Virus record (IMG/VR): IMGVR_UViG_3300033153_013547
Location: 124,001 to 188,000 of that record
DNA from: a virus
Strand: one strand, 5' to 3'
Length of the DNA: 64,000 nucleotides
In this document: one piece after another, positions 16,543-26,756 of the stretch
Layout: the number at the start of each line of letters is the position of its first letter
How positions within the stretch are numbered: position 1 is the first letter of the stretch
The notes under the pieces: generated by a model
Database searches by the model: none
Seen by the model: only the letters and a program-made list of their open reading frames with translations
What the model was told of the DNA's origin: nothing
Made by a program: the position numbers and the translations under genes

Positions 16543-19500
16543 ATGCGTGAGTATGAAAGTGATCGACTCTATGGTGGGCTAAAAAATCTTGGCATTCTTG
16601 CAAGTGTTGCTACGCTCGGCGTATGGGGATATAGATCTGGTCACGTTGCCAAAGCAGCTAGGTCACTTATACAAACCGGCTTCCCTGCCGTAAGAGCAGG
16701 ATTACAGGCCTTAAAACACACTGAAGAAGCCTATACAGCTTCACACATTGGTATTGGTGATGCTGTCAGTCAGTTTGGCATTCATTACCAGCGTGAATTC
16801 AAAAAGCTACAAAAATTTTATGCCACAAGAACTGCCACGGGCAACCCCCTTGATTCAATAATAGGTGCTGCTACACATCTTCCTTCTCTTTTAGAATCTA
16901 TACAAAGCTTTGTAACAGCCATACCACGGGCAGACTTTAGTCGAATTGGCTTTGAAGAAGCAAAAGGAGACTTAATACGTGATCTTGGCAAAATCAACCC
17001 CAACAGAGTTGTATCAGAAGAATTTGCCTATAGTGTTTATAGGATGCTTGGGCTTGAATCCCAAAAATTCACCCCCATATCTATTGGTGGACTTCATGTA
17101 AATGTAAATCAATTAAGCCAACTCACAACACACCATAAACCCCTGGACACCAGGGCAGTAAAAGCTGCATTTGATACTAGAAAAAAGAACCTCAAAGAAG
17201 ATTTTAGTAGATCTCAATTTGATGGTGGACTAACATTTATGAAGTGGCTACTGGGCGATCCCCAAGCTCGTAGAGCCACGTTATTTGATGTAAGACAAGA
17301 TCTAATCAATAGACTTGGTATTCGTGGCAAAACAGGAGCTGAAATAGACGAGAAGTTAGCAGCATATGTTGATAAAAGCTTAGACACGTTCAAACTGTCT
17401 GAAGATGCCAAAGTCATATTCAACGATCTCTTCTATGATCCCAAGGCAGCCAAAGAAATATTTTTAGATCACAATATCTTCAAAACAACAGAAGGGTTGT
17501 TAGATGCTAGATCAATAACGACATCTGTTGACGATCTTTTAGCCAGCCTCTCTAAACGTTGGAGAATTCCCCTAATCAAATGGAATCCATTTGATATGGT
17601 TCGTTCACAGCTTGCCCTAAAACAAACACAGCCATATGCAGTAGTTGTCACTGGTGATAAAATACCAATGCTGAGTGACAAGGACACAAACGTAATATAT
17701 TCCAAGATAGGTGAAAAACTATACAGATTCAAAAAGAAAGAAGCAGAAAAGTTTAGTTTTGAGCTTGTAGAAAAAATAGATTGGGGAGGTAAGAAAAGAC
17801 CATATAAAGTAATGCACCTTGATCCTTCAGCAGGCACAATGGGTGGCATTGTTGCCAAACGCCTGGGTCTCAGGGGTTATCATTCAGAAGCTCTGGACGA
17901 CATTGTGTTAGGCTGGGCAGCAAGGTTTGTTAAAGGAGGAATAGAGGGGGTTCCCGATCCCTATGTTTTTCTCAAAGAATTAGAACAGGGCAGATTGGTA
18001 GATTATGGTATTACAAGTCAGTCTCTTGAAAATCGATTAGAAAATTTTTGGAAAGGTGGCCTTCTCAATATAAATGTAGTTGCCATAGGCAAGTGGCTCG
18101 AAAAACAACTGGACAACCCCAAGATCACAGCAGAGGCAAGACAGAGCATTGCAGAATATGTTGATAGCCTCGTCTACAAACATCCTAAACAAGACAATAC
18201 ATTACACCTTGCCAGAATGATTGACAAGGCAATGGCAAAAGACACAGCATTTATGAGAATGTTCAAAGAGACAGGTGGTGTAGTCAAAGAACTGCTCAAT
18301 CTTTCTCCAGAACAACAGGAAGCCCGTATTCTTGAGATAGGAATGAAAAATGCTCTCAATATTTCTAAAAGATCTGTTGTAGAAGCAGGTGGTCAAAGAA
18401 CAATTTTAGAACGTATGGAAATGGATTTTGGAGTATGGAGTGTCTTAGAACACTTCAGACTGCTCAATAGTCCTGCCACTAGCATGAATGCCTTTATTAC
18501 TGGTGGACATATTACAGAATCTATGGCCCAGGAGATGGCAAGTCTCAAGATTCTGGATACATATTTGTATAGCATTATGAGAATGGCGCCAGCAAGAAAC
18601 AAGCTTCATTGGATGACACATGAAGGACATCAACTGGCAGCATTTGAAGCATTTAGCAAAACTCCAGATTGGGCAAGAATATTAAGAACACATTATGAAC
18701 CCTTAGACTCAATACGTATTCAAGATGCACTGATAAAGAAAAATGTTACGGCAACAGAAATTTATGAAAACCTAGCAAGGATCAACAAAGCAGCAGATAT
18801 CAGTGAAGTAGCAGGCATACTATATGACACAACCGTCGATGTAGGCGAAATGTTTCTCTCTGCGTTTGGATTCAGGGCCCAAGATTATGGAAGCTCAACC
18901 CTAATGCCACACTATTTTGCCGTAACACTATCAGAACAAATGGAGCTTCTAACGGGAATGATGGGTATTAGGCCATCAAACTCGTTGTGGGCCAAATCAC
19001 CCTTTTCTTTGGGCTTAGCATGGGCAGGTATTGAGGTGGCCTTTGGAACAGCAATCAATAGTTTCAACGCAGCAGATCTTGCCATGAGAGGCGCTGGTTT
19101 CAGGGGCCCCCGTCAATTTGCCATGGATGCTTGGGCCAACGCCAATCTACTCCTGGGTCTTGCTAGTGGCAAACTCAAAGAAACCCAGGATTATTATGCT
19201 GAGGGGGAAGAAGAAATAAGGGCCAGCAGATGGTGGTCATTAGGCAGCACCCCATGGGAAGGTGGAAGAATCAAATTCACTGTTCCCAACCTATACAGGC
19301 GTGTTGGAGTAAGAGACGTATACTACGAACAGAAATGGGGTGGAGAATTACAGGCTTTGGCCCACTCTTCATACCCATCCATACTAACACCATTTGCTCC
19401 AATAAGGCATTTCCTAACAGATAGATATTATTATGAACGTCTTCACCTGAAAGATGAACCTGTTCCACTGACTGGTGAATTGTTTGAACCCTCTGCACCA

Positions 19501-22464
19501 GGTGCTGGCTTACTCAATAACATGCTTGGTTTCATAATGAAACCACAGATAGGCATGCACACTGCAGAAATGCATCAAGCCATGAGATCTGATAGCATGC
19601 TTAGCACTGGTATTGATACAACCCCAAGAACAGGTGTGGATCAAGCAAGAATAAACACATTGTTCAGTCACAGAATAGTCACATCAGGTGCTGCTGGCCC
19701 AAGACTGGGTGCCAATAGACCAATATCTACACCTGATCGTTGGGGAACACAACTGGGAGATGATAGAAATAACAAAAATTTAGAAATGCGTGGAGCAATA
19801 ACAGCAGCCAATTTAGCATCAGGTAGCCAAGGCTCACCTTCACGTTTGGGTATAGCAGACTCTACTAGCCCATTCAATGCTCATCTAATAGACTACACAA
19901 GATCACAAATGGAATTGGCAGGTATTTGGGGTTACTATGGCCAAAACCTCACTGGACTAAACAACAGAATCTATAGAATGGAAACTGGTAGAGCAGGATA
20001 TTCCATATCAGATGCCATACAAAAAGCAAATGTAGGATCATGGTTGCCTATTCCAATGTTTGGGGAAATAATAACAGAGGTGCCAAGAAGAATTGTTGGT
20101 GGTGCCCCTAAGGATTATGTAATAAATCCTTTGAGAAATACTATGCCTACGTGGCTTCCTGACAGATTCAAATATGGGAATCAATATAACCGTTTGTCAT
20201 ATGGCCAATATAGGCTTCCGTCGCCAACTTACGAAGCACTGAACAAAGTAGATAGAGAAAGGATTGGTGGATCAACTATTGGCTTACCAATCAATGAATT
20301 GGCTGAAAAAATAGCTGGATTTGACAGAACAAAGATGGGGGCAACAGCTGTAACAGGCACTTTGATGCATAAAGCAATGTTACAAGAATTATTTCAAATG
20401 GGCAAGGTAATTGCTGTTGAAAAAGCAGTAGATGATCAGCAGCACAACATGTATGGATACATAGATGCCATAGTAGAAATAGGTGGACAACCAATGGTTG
20501 TTGATCTAAAAACTACTAATGCTATGAAGTTGCAAAGAATGAGAGAAGGAGAAATTCCTGAAGTATACAAGTCTCAGATCAATTATTATATGTGGGCTGC
20601 CAATGCCTCTATGGGTGCTTTGTATGTTGTAAATCGTGATAACCCAGCAGATAAAATGTTTTGGACAATGAAATTTGACGAAGGCAGACTACTTGACGAC
20701 TTCATCAAATTAGAAAAGGCCAGGGCAATGGTTAGAAGGCTCATTGAACAAGGCTATATTTCTCCATATGAAAGCTATAGGGACTTGGATAGGGCTAAAA
20801 TTTTGGCTGATGTTGCCCCTTATTCTGACGAATTTTCAGACACATTTGAAAGACTTTTGGCTGAGCCAGAAAAAGACATAACCAGACAAGAAGAACTTAA
20901 CAAACTAAAACTGAAAGTGAATAGGATCAAGTCAGGAGATACTTTTGACGAATATTTGTGGAGAAACCCTACAAAGGTCGTTGATGTTCAGAGCATGATG
21001 GTTGAAGATGATAATACCATAACCATGACATATAATTTCAGAGGCAAGAAAAGAACTCATACAGGTGTTCTTGCTGGGGCTATGCCAATAGAAGGTTATG
21101 AAGTGGCATTCAACAAAGCTCTCAAGCAACTAATGCCCATTGAAGCACTAGAAAACGTTAGAATAATGCCTGATGATCCTAAATCAAAAATCATCGTATT
21201 TACCAAGGGAGGTAATAGTGTAGCACAACAATTAGTGGACCTTCATCTTGGTTTGCCCGCCACAACAGGCAGACAAGAAGATAGAGAGGCTTTAATGAGA
21301 CATCAGGGATCATATGCTTGGGAATGGTTCACTCACTTAGATTCTCCTATGCACACCAAATTTGGGAAAGCAGATGCCTGGGAAGAATATAAAAGAAGAG
21401 TTGTATATGGCACAAGATATACATCTCCATTCACCCGTCCTATAAAATATACAGGACACATGTTAGAAGCCCTTGCTGGACACGACAACCCTATAGAAGC
21501 AGCCTTTGGTGGAGCCATGGTTGGAGCACTTATTGGTAGCACAGCAGGTAGATTAGCAGTGGGTGGCATGGCAAAAGGAGCAATAGCAGGTAGTATTTTG
21601 GCAGTTGCAATTTCTGGTGGACGTCAACTCATTGATCTTTTCACTGGTAAGGCTATGGTTCCACCAGAAGAAAGAAAATCAAGAGAGATAGAGGATTATG
21701 TGGACAAACTTGAATATGTCAAGTTTAAAAGGCTCTTTGAATCTACTTCCTTGATGTTAGAAAGAGCAGGAATCAATCTGTCTAAAATAGCCAATATGGT
21801 TATGTCTGGTAAGACAGTAGTTGATGAAGTAATGCAACAATTCCCTAACTATGGTCCTTTGATCAAAAGAGGGCTGTATTATAAACAAGAATATGAAAGC
21901 ACTATGTTTGCATTGAGTAGAGCCAGTGATATGAGAACTATTCTTAGAGCTTTACCCAAAAGAGAAAGACAATATTATTTGGCTTTCAAAAACTATCACC
22001 AACATAATAAAAAACAAATATTGAAACTAGCATCTCCATCACTGAGAAAGGCTCTGGCTATCACGTGGGGAGAAGACATGCCAGAGGGGGAATCTATAGA
22101 CAAATACTTCCAGTCTCATTGGCTACCAGAGCCCAGTTGGACAGGATGGCAACCAGATACATCTATCAGTGATTATAAGGTAGTTTTGGCAAGAGAAGAG
22201 GGGGTTGAATACCATGAATTGGGCATGTGGGAAGACTCAGTACAAAGAACCAGGATGTGGCAAGCTCAACCACGTATGCGTCATGGAACTGGCGTCAATA
22301 TGCAAAAAAGGATTAGAGAATTGTTAGGTAGAAACGGCCTGTCTGATATAAGTATTCAGATCTTACAGTCAACATCAGACAAAGACATTGATATAAACTT
22401 CACTATTCGGGAGGATGCATCCAGAAGTGCTGCAGTAAAATATGCGGCTAGTCTGGAAATGTAG
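16543..22464 (+). CDS. Giant virion protein 1 with RecB-like PD-(D/E)XK nuclease domain
   Basis: 1973 aa, directly after the tail chaperone pair where a tape measure gene is expected; no clear ribosome site, so translation may be coupled. The N-terminus has a hydrophobic stretch (LGILASVATLGVWGY). Residues ~1265-1400 hold a RecB/Cas4-type nuclease: GTLMH with H1276, E1293, GYIDA with D1308, VVDLKTT with D1321 and K1323, and Q1345-x3-Y1349, the QxxxY motif. All expected catalytic residues are present, so the domain should cut DNA in a metal-dependent way. A Gly/Ala-rich membrane-like segment lies at ~1655-1690 (GAMVGALIGSTAGRLAVGGM). The C-terminus ends with short beta strands (DIDINFTIRED). 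The rest, mostly helical, is unrecognised. I infer a tail-lumen protein, possibly ejected with DNA and combining tape-measure and nuclease roles. Confidence 0.75.
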   Translation: MREYESDRLYGGLKNLGILASVATLGVWGYRSGHVAKAARSLIQTGFPAVRAGLQALKHTEEAYTASHIGIGDAVSQFGIHYQREFKKLQKFYATRTATGNPLDSIIGAATHLPSLLESIQSFVTAIPRADFSRIGFEEAKGDLIRDLGKINPNRVVSEEFAYSVYRMLGLESQKFTPISIGGLHVNVNQLSQLTTHHKPLDTRAVKAAFDTRKKNLKEDFSRSQFDGGLTFMKWLLGDPQARRATLFDVRQDLINRLGIRGKTGAEIDEKLAAYVDKSLDTFKLSEDAKVIFNDLFYDPKAAKEIFLDHNIFKTTEGLLDARSITTSVDDLLASLSKRWRIPLIKWNPFDMVRSQLALKQTQPYAVVVTGDKIPMLSDKDTNVIYSKIGEKLYRFKKKEAEKFSFELVEKIDWGGKKRPYKVMHLDPSAGTMGGIVAKRLGLRGYHSEALDDIVLGWAARFVKGGIEGVPDPYVFLKELEQGRLVDYGITSQSLENRLENFWKGGLLNINVVAIGKWLEKQLDNPKITAEARQSIAEYVDSLVYKHPKQDNTLHLARMIDKAMAKDTAFMRMFKETGGVVKELLNLSPEQQEARILEIGMKNALNISKRSVVEAGGQRTILERMEMDFGVWSVLEHFRLLNSPATSMNAFITGGHITESMAQEMASLKILDTYLYSIMRMAPARNKLHWMTHEGHQLAAFEAFSKTPDWARILRTHYEPLDSIRIQDALIKKNVTATEIYENLARINKAADISEVAGILYDTTVDVGEMFLSAFGFRAQDYGSSTLMPHYFAVTLSEQMELLTGMMGIRPSNSLWAKSPFSLGLAWAGIEVAFGTAINSFNAADLAMRGAGFRGPRQFAMDAWANANLLLGLASGKLKETQDYYAEGEEEIRASRWWSLGSTPWEGGRIKFTVPNLYRRVGVRDVYYEQKWGGELQALAHSSYPSILTPFAPIRHFLTDRYYYERLHLKDEPVPLTGELFEPSAPGAGLLNNMLGFIMKPQIGMHTAEMHQAMRSDSMLSTGIDTTPRTGVDQARINTLFSHRIVTSGAAGPRLGANRPISTPDRWGTQLGDDRNNKNLEMRGAITAANLASGSQGSPSRLGIADSTSPFNAHLIDYTRSQMELAGIWGYYGQNLTGLNNRIYRMETGRAGYSISDAIQKANVGSWLPIPMFGEIITEVPRRIVGGAPKDYVINPLRNTMPTWLPDRFKYGNQYNRLSYGQYRLPSPTYEALNKVDRERIGGSTIGLPINELAEKIAGFDRTKMGATAVTGTLMHKAMLQELFQMGKVIAVEKAVDDQQHNMYGYIDAIVEIGGQPMVVDLKTTNAMKLQRMREGEIPEVYKSQINYYMWAANASMGALYVVNRDNPADKMFWTMKFDEGRLLDDFIKLEKARAMVRRLIEQGYISPYESYRDLDRAKILADVAPYSDEFSDTFERLLAEPEKDITRQEELNKLKLKVNRIKSGDTFDEYLWRNPTKVVDVQSMMVEDDNTITMTYNFRGKKRTHTGVLAGAMPIEGYEVAFNKALKQLMPIEALENVRIMPDDPKSKIIVFTKGGNSVAQQLVDLHLGLPATTGRQEDREALMRHQGSYAWEWFTHLDSPMHTKFGKADAWEEYKRRVVYGTRYTSPFTRPIKYTGHMLEALAGHDNPIEAAFGGAMVGALIGSTAGRLAVGGMAKGAIAGSILAVAISGGRQLIDLFTGKAMVPPEERKSREIEDYVDKLEYVKFKRLFESTSLMLERAGINLSKIANMVMSGKTVVDEVMQQFPNYGPLIKRGLYYKQEYESTMFALSRASDMRTILRALPKRERQYYLAFKNYHQHNKKQILKLASPSLRKALAITWGEDMPEGESIDKYFQSHWLPEPSWTGWQPDTSISDYKVVLAREEGVEYHELGMWEDSVQRTRMWQAQPRMRHGTGVNMQKRIRELLGRNGLSDISIQILQSTSDKDIDINFTIREDASRSAAVKYAASLEM

Positions 22465-22469
22465 CAATC

Positions 22470-25400
22470 ATGGCAATATACATTCCAACTTCTTCTACTG
22501 TATATGCAAGCGAAGACCTATTGCGGTTACCTGCCATGCTTGGAACAGAAGATGTTTTTGCCAAGTATCTTAGCAATATAACTGACAGAAAACATACTAT
22601 TACACTTTTTGTGATAGAAAGTGACAATCTACCACAAAAAAGGCTGGAAATTGTTTTGGAAGGAACAAAGATACGGGTTTATACAGAAACAACCACTACA
22701 CCAATCATTTTTTCCAATACAACGTTTACCAAAATGGAACCGTTTATTCGTAATGGCAAATTCGAAACCGCAGGACGTAACGTGGAAGTTAGAATACTGG
22801 CTCGTGATCTAGCCATTCTCATAGAAGAAACCAAATACCAGTCTGGTTCAGCATTCATACCTGATTCAATAGTGCAAATGGTCACAGCAGTTCAAAGAAG
22901 GACAGATCCAGAAGGAACGATAATCAACCTTATCACCGCTCTCGAAGAAAAAATGGCTCAAGTGCCCATAGGAAGAATAGGAGCCCAATTACCACGAACA
23001 CCAGGATTACAAGCGGGAGAGCATTTTATTACAGTTCTTGACGATCTAAAAAAGAGAGATGTGCTAAACGAAGGAATTAGAGAACTATCAGAAGCACGAA
23101 TCAGTGGAATAGCCAGAGGACAAACACCCGATATGGCTCAAAAAAAAACTCAAGCAGTCACTGCCATAGTTACCAAAGATTATCTGGATAGATTTTTTAG
23201 ACAAATAGTAGGTGGTGGCAAAAAAACTGTTACAGAAGAATTCGAAGAATTTGTCAAAACCAATAGGGTTGCCCAAATAATTGAAGATCTTGTAGATTGG
23301 CATGGCTGGATCACTGCCTTCTATGGTTATACAGGGCCTACTCAAGAGATTATAGAAACAGCCTTTGAAGAAGCTGCAAAGGAATACATTGGCATTGTAG
23401 GCCTACTATCTCCCGAGGAAAGAAGTAATATAAAGACCAGATTCATTGCCAAAGTAATGGATGGGATCAAAGAAAGAAAACAAGCAAATTTGCCATATGA
23501 AGTTAGTGTGCGTCTTAAGAAACTCAAATCCAGTGGGGCAGTAATAGATGTTGGCAAATTTGCCTTGTCAGCCCCAGATCAAATGACCAAATCCTTGGGA
23601 GCCAGAAATCTTAGTGATGCTTTTGGAACAACAAGAGTTCCTTCTGGGCTCAAAGAACACGTTAATCAGATTCTTGCTGCCCCACTACAGATCAGTAAGC
23701 CACTATACAGACAATACACACCTTACCAAGATCTAATATCCCTGATTGATCAACTAAAATCCATTCCTAAGTCTGGTGTTATTCCTAGAATATTAGACTT
23801 TGAGGGGTGGATTGGAGACAACATTACCCTCACAACCCAACTGGGTGTTCTGGATGTTGCTGATTGTGCCAAGAACTTCACAGAGATTACCAAAGCAGGC
23901 TCTCAGTTTATGATGTCCAGCAGACCTCATGGCATTCATGGTAAAGTAGATGAGCAAACAGCTACTTATTTGAAAGATGAGTTGCTCAAAATGTGGAGCA
24001 AAGCCAAGGCATGGTCACTTGATCCTAGAGAATCTCATTTCAACCCCAACGACAAAAACAGCAAACTGCTCATGAATCTTGGTAGAATGATTATTGCTGG
24101 TTCAGAAGATATGGAAACACAAGAACTCAGAGCTGCTACCATGGCCCAACTAAATGTTGAGGGCATTAGTGCAGACACATTATTAGACTGGTATGAAAAA
24201 GCACTTCATCAAAAAATGAGACACCACAAGTTTGAAGGCAAAGGAACAAAAGCAACACTCTCTGAATTTCAAGAGCTCATCAAAACCACATTCAAAGATG
24301 GTAGGGTTTTCATGCACAACCCAGAGGGTGCTGATATTACCCACATATACAATCTTTTAGAAAAAGGATCAGATCCTATAGCCTATGCAGAAGCCAAAAA
24401 ATTAGTGCAAAGCAAAACCACAGATAGTATTGCTATATTTCAGTATTTACAAGAATTGGCCATGGTTAGGGGGGACAAGTCTTGGGAAGATATGGCTTCA
24501 ACGTCTTTTGCCATGAACAATTTAGTCAAGAAGTATGAAAGCCTTATGGGGGGATTGACCACTGCAGATCTCCACCTGCTTGGTAAAAACGATGCTTATG
24601 CTGCAGGTCGACTCATGATTATCAGTCTGAATGCAGCAATGAACGACACCACCGCACATAGTATGGCTGATCAAGTATTTGCCAAAAGCGTTACATCTGA
24701 AACAATAACCAATAACTTACGATTTGTAGCAGAACTTTTTGATGAAAATCTTGCAAAAAACAAAAAACTCTTTACAAACATAGAAGATTGGATCAGAGTG
24801 GCCAGTGGTATTGATCCCTCAGAAGATTTGGGCTCTAAATTAGTTCATGAAGGAATTGAGGTTTATAGTATAGTAACCAAGCCTCTAAAAAGATCAGATC
24901 TTGAGCTATGGGCACAAAGATTCGATGTGACTATGGAGACCCCTGTCGGACTGGAACGACTGGAAATAAAACCACCACGAGGGCTACGTTTAGGACAAGT
25001 AGTTACTGATGATCCATCTGTATGGAGGGCGGGCACGGCGCTCAAAACACTTCTCCAAATGGACGCAAAAACCAATGAAATTCTATTTAGCTTCACAGAT
25101 ATGAATGGCATCCAGCATAAATTTAGGGCCAAAAACATATTAGCTCTAAACAACTTACTGGCTCAAGGAGGCTTTGAAACCACAACAGAAAAAGGAATGT
25201 CTAGATGGATCAACACACTCATGGACGATGCTCGAAGACTATTCGACAATCTCACTGGTTCTTTCAATGAAGATCCAAACATGATAGGACGAATAATTGA
25301 AATACATAGCAACAACATAAGAAACATTATAGATCATTCAACAAGAGACCCACAAATTGCGGGTATACTTGATAAAACATCAGAATTACTTGCTGCAATA

Positions 25401-26756
25401 AAATCTGGTGAACCACTATTTGACACAACCAATCCTCTAGGACATACTTTTATGCAGAACATGTTTGATCTACACAAGCTTGACTGGTTGGAGGGAGGCA
25501 GCAAGTCCATTGCAGAAGCAGTAATATTTGTGGCACAACACAAAAACAATCTTGAAGTTGTTGACACTATGCTAGGAAACCAGATGCTTTTACATCATCT
25601 AACCAAGAGCATGTATACTGGTGATGCTAGAAGTTTTCTAATGTATGATCAAGAATTAGCCGATAGATTAGGAAAATCAATGGAGGAAATTAGTTTTTAC
25701 AAATATAGCCCCCTGGCTGAAGGCACAGTGCTTGACAATGCTGTTTTGAGAATTGGGGACACAGATTCCTCGGTCATAGTATCAATGAATGCTCATAAAA
25801 CCCACGACGACATCAGGGCAATTTTGAGCAGAACCACAGACAAACATTCCAAGGCAGCAAGATTCTTGGCAGATGAATTTTTGGGTGAAACAATAGATCA
25901 AAAAACCTATGCACTGTCTAATAAAACAGAAAGAAAAGTGTTAGGAGACAGAATAGCAGCACAAATAATCAAGGAATCACAAGAGATCAATACCTTCAGA
26001 AGAACACATTCTGAATTGTTATACGAACCAACTATCGCTCCTGGCGTAGCCACGGGCAAAGGAAGAAGCGCCTGCGGAAGGGCTATTTTTGATGTTATCC
26101 ACGATGAAGAATTCATAGGCAGAATAGTGGGGAAAGGCCACACACTGTGGGAAGAACTCAAAATAGCTTCAGACACAGGTAGATTTAGAAACTTCCCAGA
26201 TGCCTTGATGCAATACGGTAATTCTATTATAGACACTATATCCGTGGCAGCAGAAGAAAGTGGACGTCTTAGAGACAAGACTTCAGCAGCCAACATAATT
26301 ATGGCATTCAATAATATGGGCATATTTGAACCTGCAAGTGTCGAGAATCGTTTCTTTCCACAAATGCCAAAAATACAGGCTGATATAAGTAAAACTGTTG
26401 TAAAGAACCTGGGTCGCATGGGAATGGCAGCAGCAGCAATTCCTCTAATTGCATTAGGTGCTGCTAGGCCCCCACTTAGAGGACTAGAAGAATTACCAGT
26501 AGATGAAGCATTTGATCCAGATTTTCTGCAAGGCAAAACATCAGCTGCTGGACCACCAATTGTTATTCAGAAACCACTTGGAATTACAATAAATATTGAT
26601 GCCAAGGGCACAGAAGGCAGATATGATTTGTCTAATATAATGAATAGCTTGAGACACACCATGGGAATAAACGCCGAACAGCGCGTGACAACGTCGTTTA
26701 ACAAGCTCTCTGATATTGAAATTGAGAGGCTCATGGAAATGGAGGCCATAGATTAA
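22470..26756 (+). CDS. Giant virion protein 2 with DEDD (DnaQ-like) exonuclease motifs
   Basis: 1428 aa, starting five bases after giant 1; its stop overlaps the next start (TAATG). Residues ~430-720 contain three motifs in the order of DnaQ-superfamily 3'-5' exonucleases: ILDFEGW (D443, E445), FMHNPEGADITHI (H616, N617, D622) and HLLGKNDAYAAGRLM (H702, D708), the last preceded by an amphipathic helix as in the family. Two points weaken this: motifs I and II are 179 residues apart, longer than usual, and the final H-to-D spacing is one residue longer than the standard H-x4-D. A hydrophobic segment at ~1312-1332 (MAAAAIPLIALGAA) is followed by a Pro-rich linker and a tape-measure-like tail with ITINIDAKG. 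The remaining helical regions are unrecognised. Likely packaged with its two giant neighbours. Confidence 0.7.
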   Translation: MAIYIPTSSTVYASEDLLRLPAMLGTEDVFAKYLSNITDRKHTITLFVIESDNLPQKRLEIVLEGTKIRVYTETTTTPIIFSNTTFTKMEPFIRNGKFETAGRNVEVRILARDLAILIEETKYQSGSAFIPDSIVQMVTAVQRRTDPEGTIINLITALEEKMAQVPIGRIGAQLPRTPGLQAGEHFITVLDDLKKRDVLNEGIRELSEARISGIARGQTPDMAQKKTQAVTAIVTKDYLDRFFRQIVGGGKKTVTEEFEEFVKTNRVAQIIEDLVDWHGWITAFYGYTGPTQEIIETAFEEAAKEYIGIVGLLSPEERSNIKTRFIAKVMDGIKERKQANLPYEVSVRLKKLKSSGAVIDVGKFALSAPDQMTKSLGARNLSDAFGTTRVPSGLKEHVNQILAAPLQISKPLYRQYTPYQDLISLIDQLKSIPKSGVIPRILDFEGWIGDNITLTTQLGVLDVADCAKNFTEITKAGSQFMMSSRPHGIHGKVDEQTATYLKDELLKMWSKAKAWSLDPRESHFNPNDKNSKLLMNLGRMIIAGSEDMETQELRAATMAQLNVEGISADTLLDWYEKALHQKMRHHKFEGKGTKATLSEFQELIKTTFKDGRVFMHNPEGADITHIYNLLEKGSDPIAYAEAKKLVQSKTTDSIAIFQYLQELAMVRGDKSWEDMASTSFAMNNLVKKYESLMGGLTTADLHLLGKNDAYAAGRLMIISLNAAMNDTTAHSMADQVFAKSVTSETITNNLRFVAELFDENLAKNKKLFTNIEDWIRVASGIDPSEDLGSKLVHEGIEVYSIVTKPLKRSDLELWAQRFDVTMETPVGLERLEIKPPRGLRLGQVVTDDPSVWRAGTALKTLLQMDAKTNEILFSFTDMNGIQHKFRAKNILALNNLLAQGGFETTTEKGMSRWINTLMDDARRLFDNLTGSFNEDPNMIGRIIEIHSNNIRNIIDHSTRDPQIAGILDKTSELLAAIKSGEPLFDTTNPLGHTFMQNMFDLHKLDWLEGGSKSIAEAVIFVAQHKNNLEVVDTMLGNQMLLHHLTKSMYTGDARSFLMYDQELADRLGKSMEEISFYKYSPLAEGTVLDNAVLRIGDTDSSVIVSMNAHKTHDDIRAILSRTTDKHSKAARFLADEFLGETIDQKTYALSNKTERKVLGDRIAAQIIKESQEINTFRRTHSELLYEPTIAPGVATGKGRSACGRAIFDVIHDEEFIGRIVGKGHTLWEELKIASDTGRFRNFPDALMQYGNSIIDTISVAAEESGRLRDKTSAANIIMAFNNMGIFEPASVENRFFPQMPKIQADISKTVVKNLGRMGMAAAAIPLIALGAARPPLRGLEELPVDEAFDPDFLQGKTSAAGPPIVIQKPLGITINIDAKGTEGRYDLSNIMNSLRHTMGINAEQRVTTSFNKLSDIEIERLMEMEAID

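Noticed and set aside
16543-22464. Giant 1 as a plain tape measure protein
   Set aside because: It contains a full nuclease motif set and no long regular coiled coil; a tape-measure role is kept only as part of the hypothesis.
25907-26536. Long antisense frame (209 codons) within giant protein 2
   Set aside because: It mirrors a strongly coding + strand gene, has shadow-type composition (Ser/Leu/Ile-rich) and no ribosome site; the same holds for all other antisense frames in the window.
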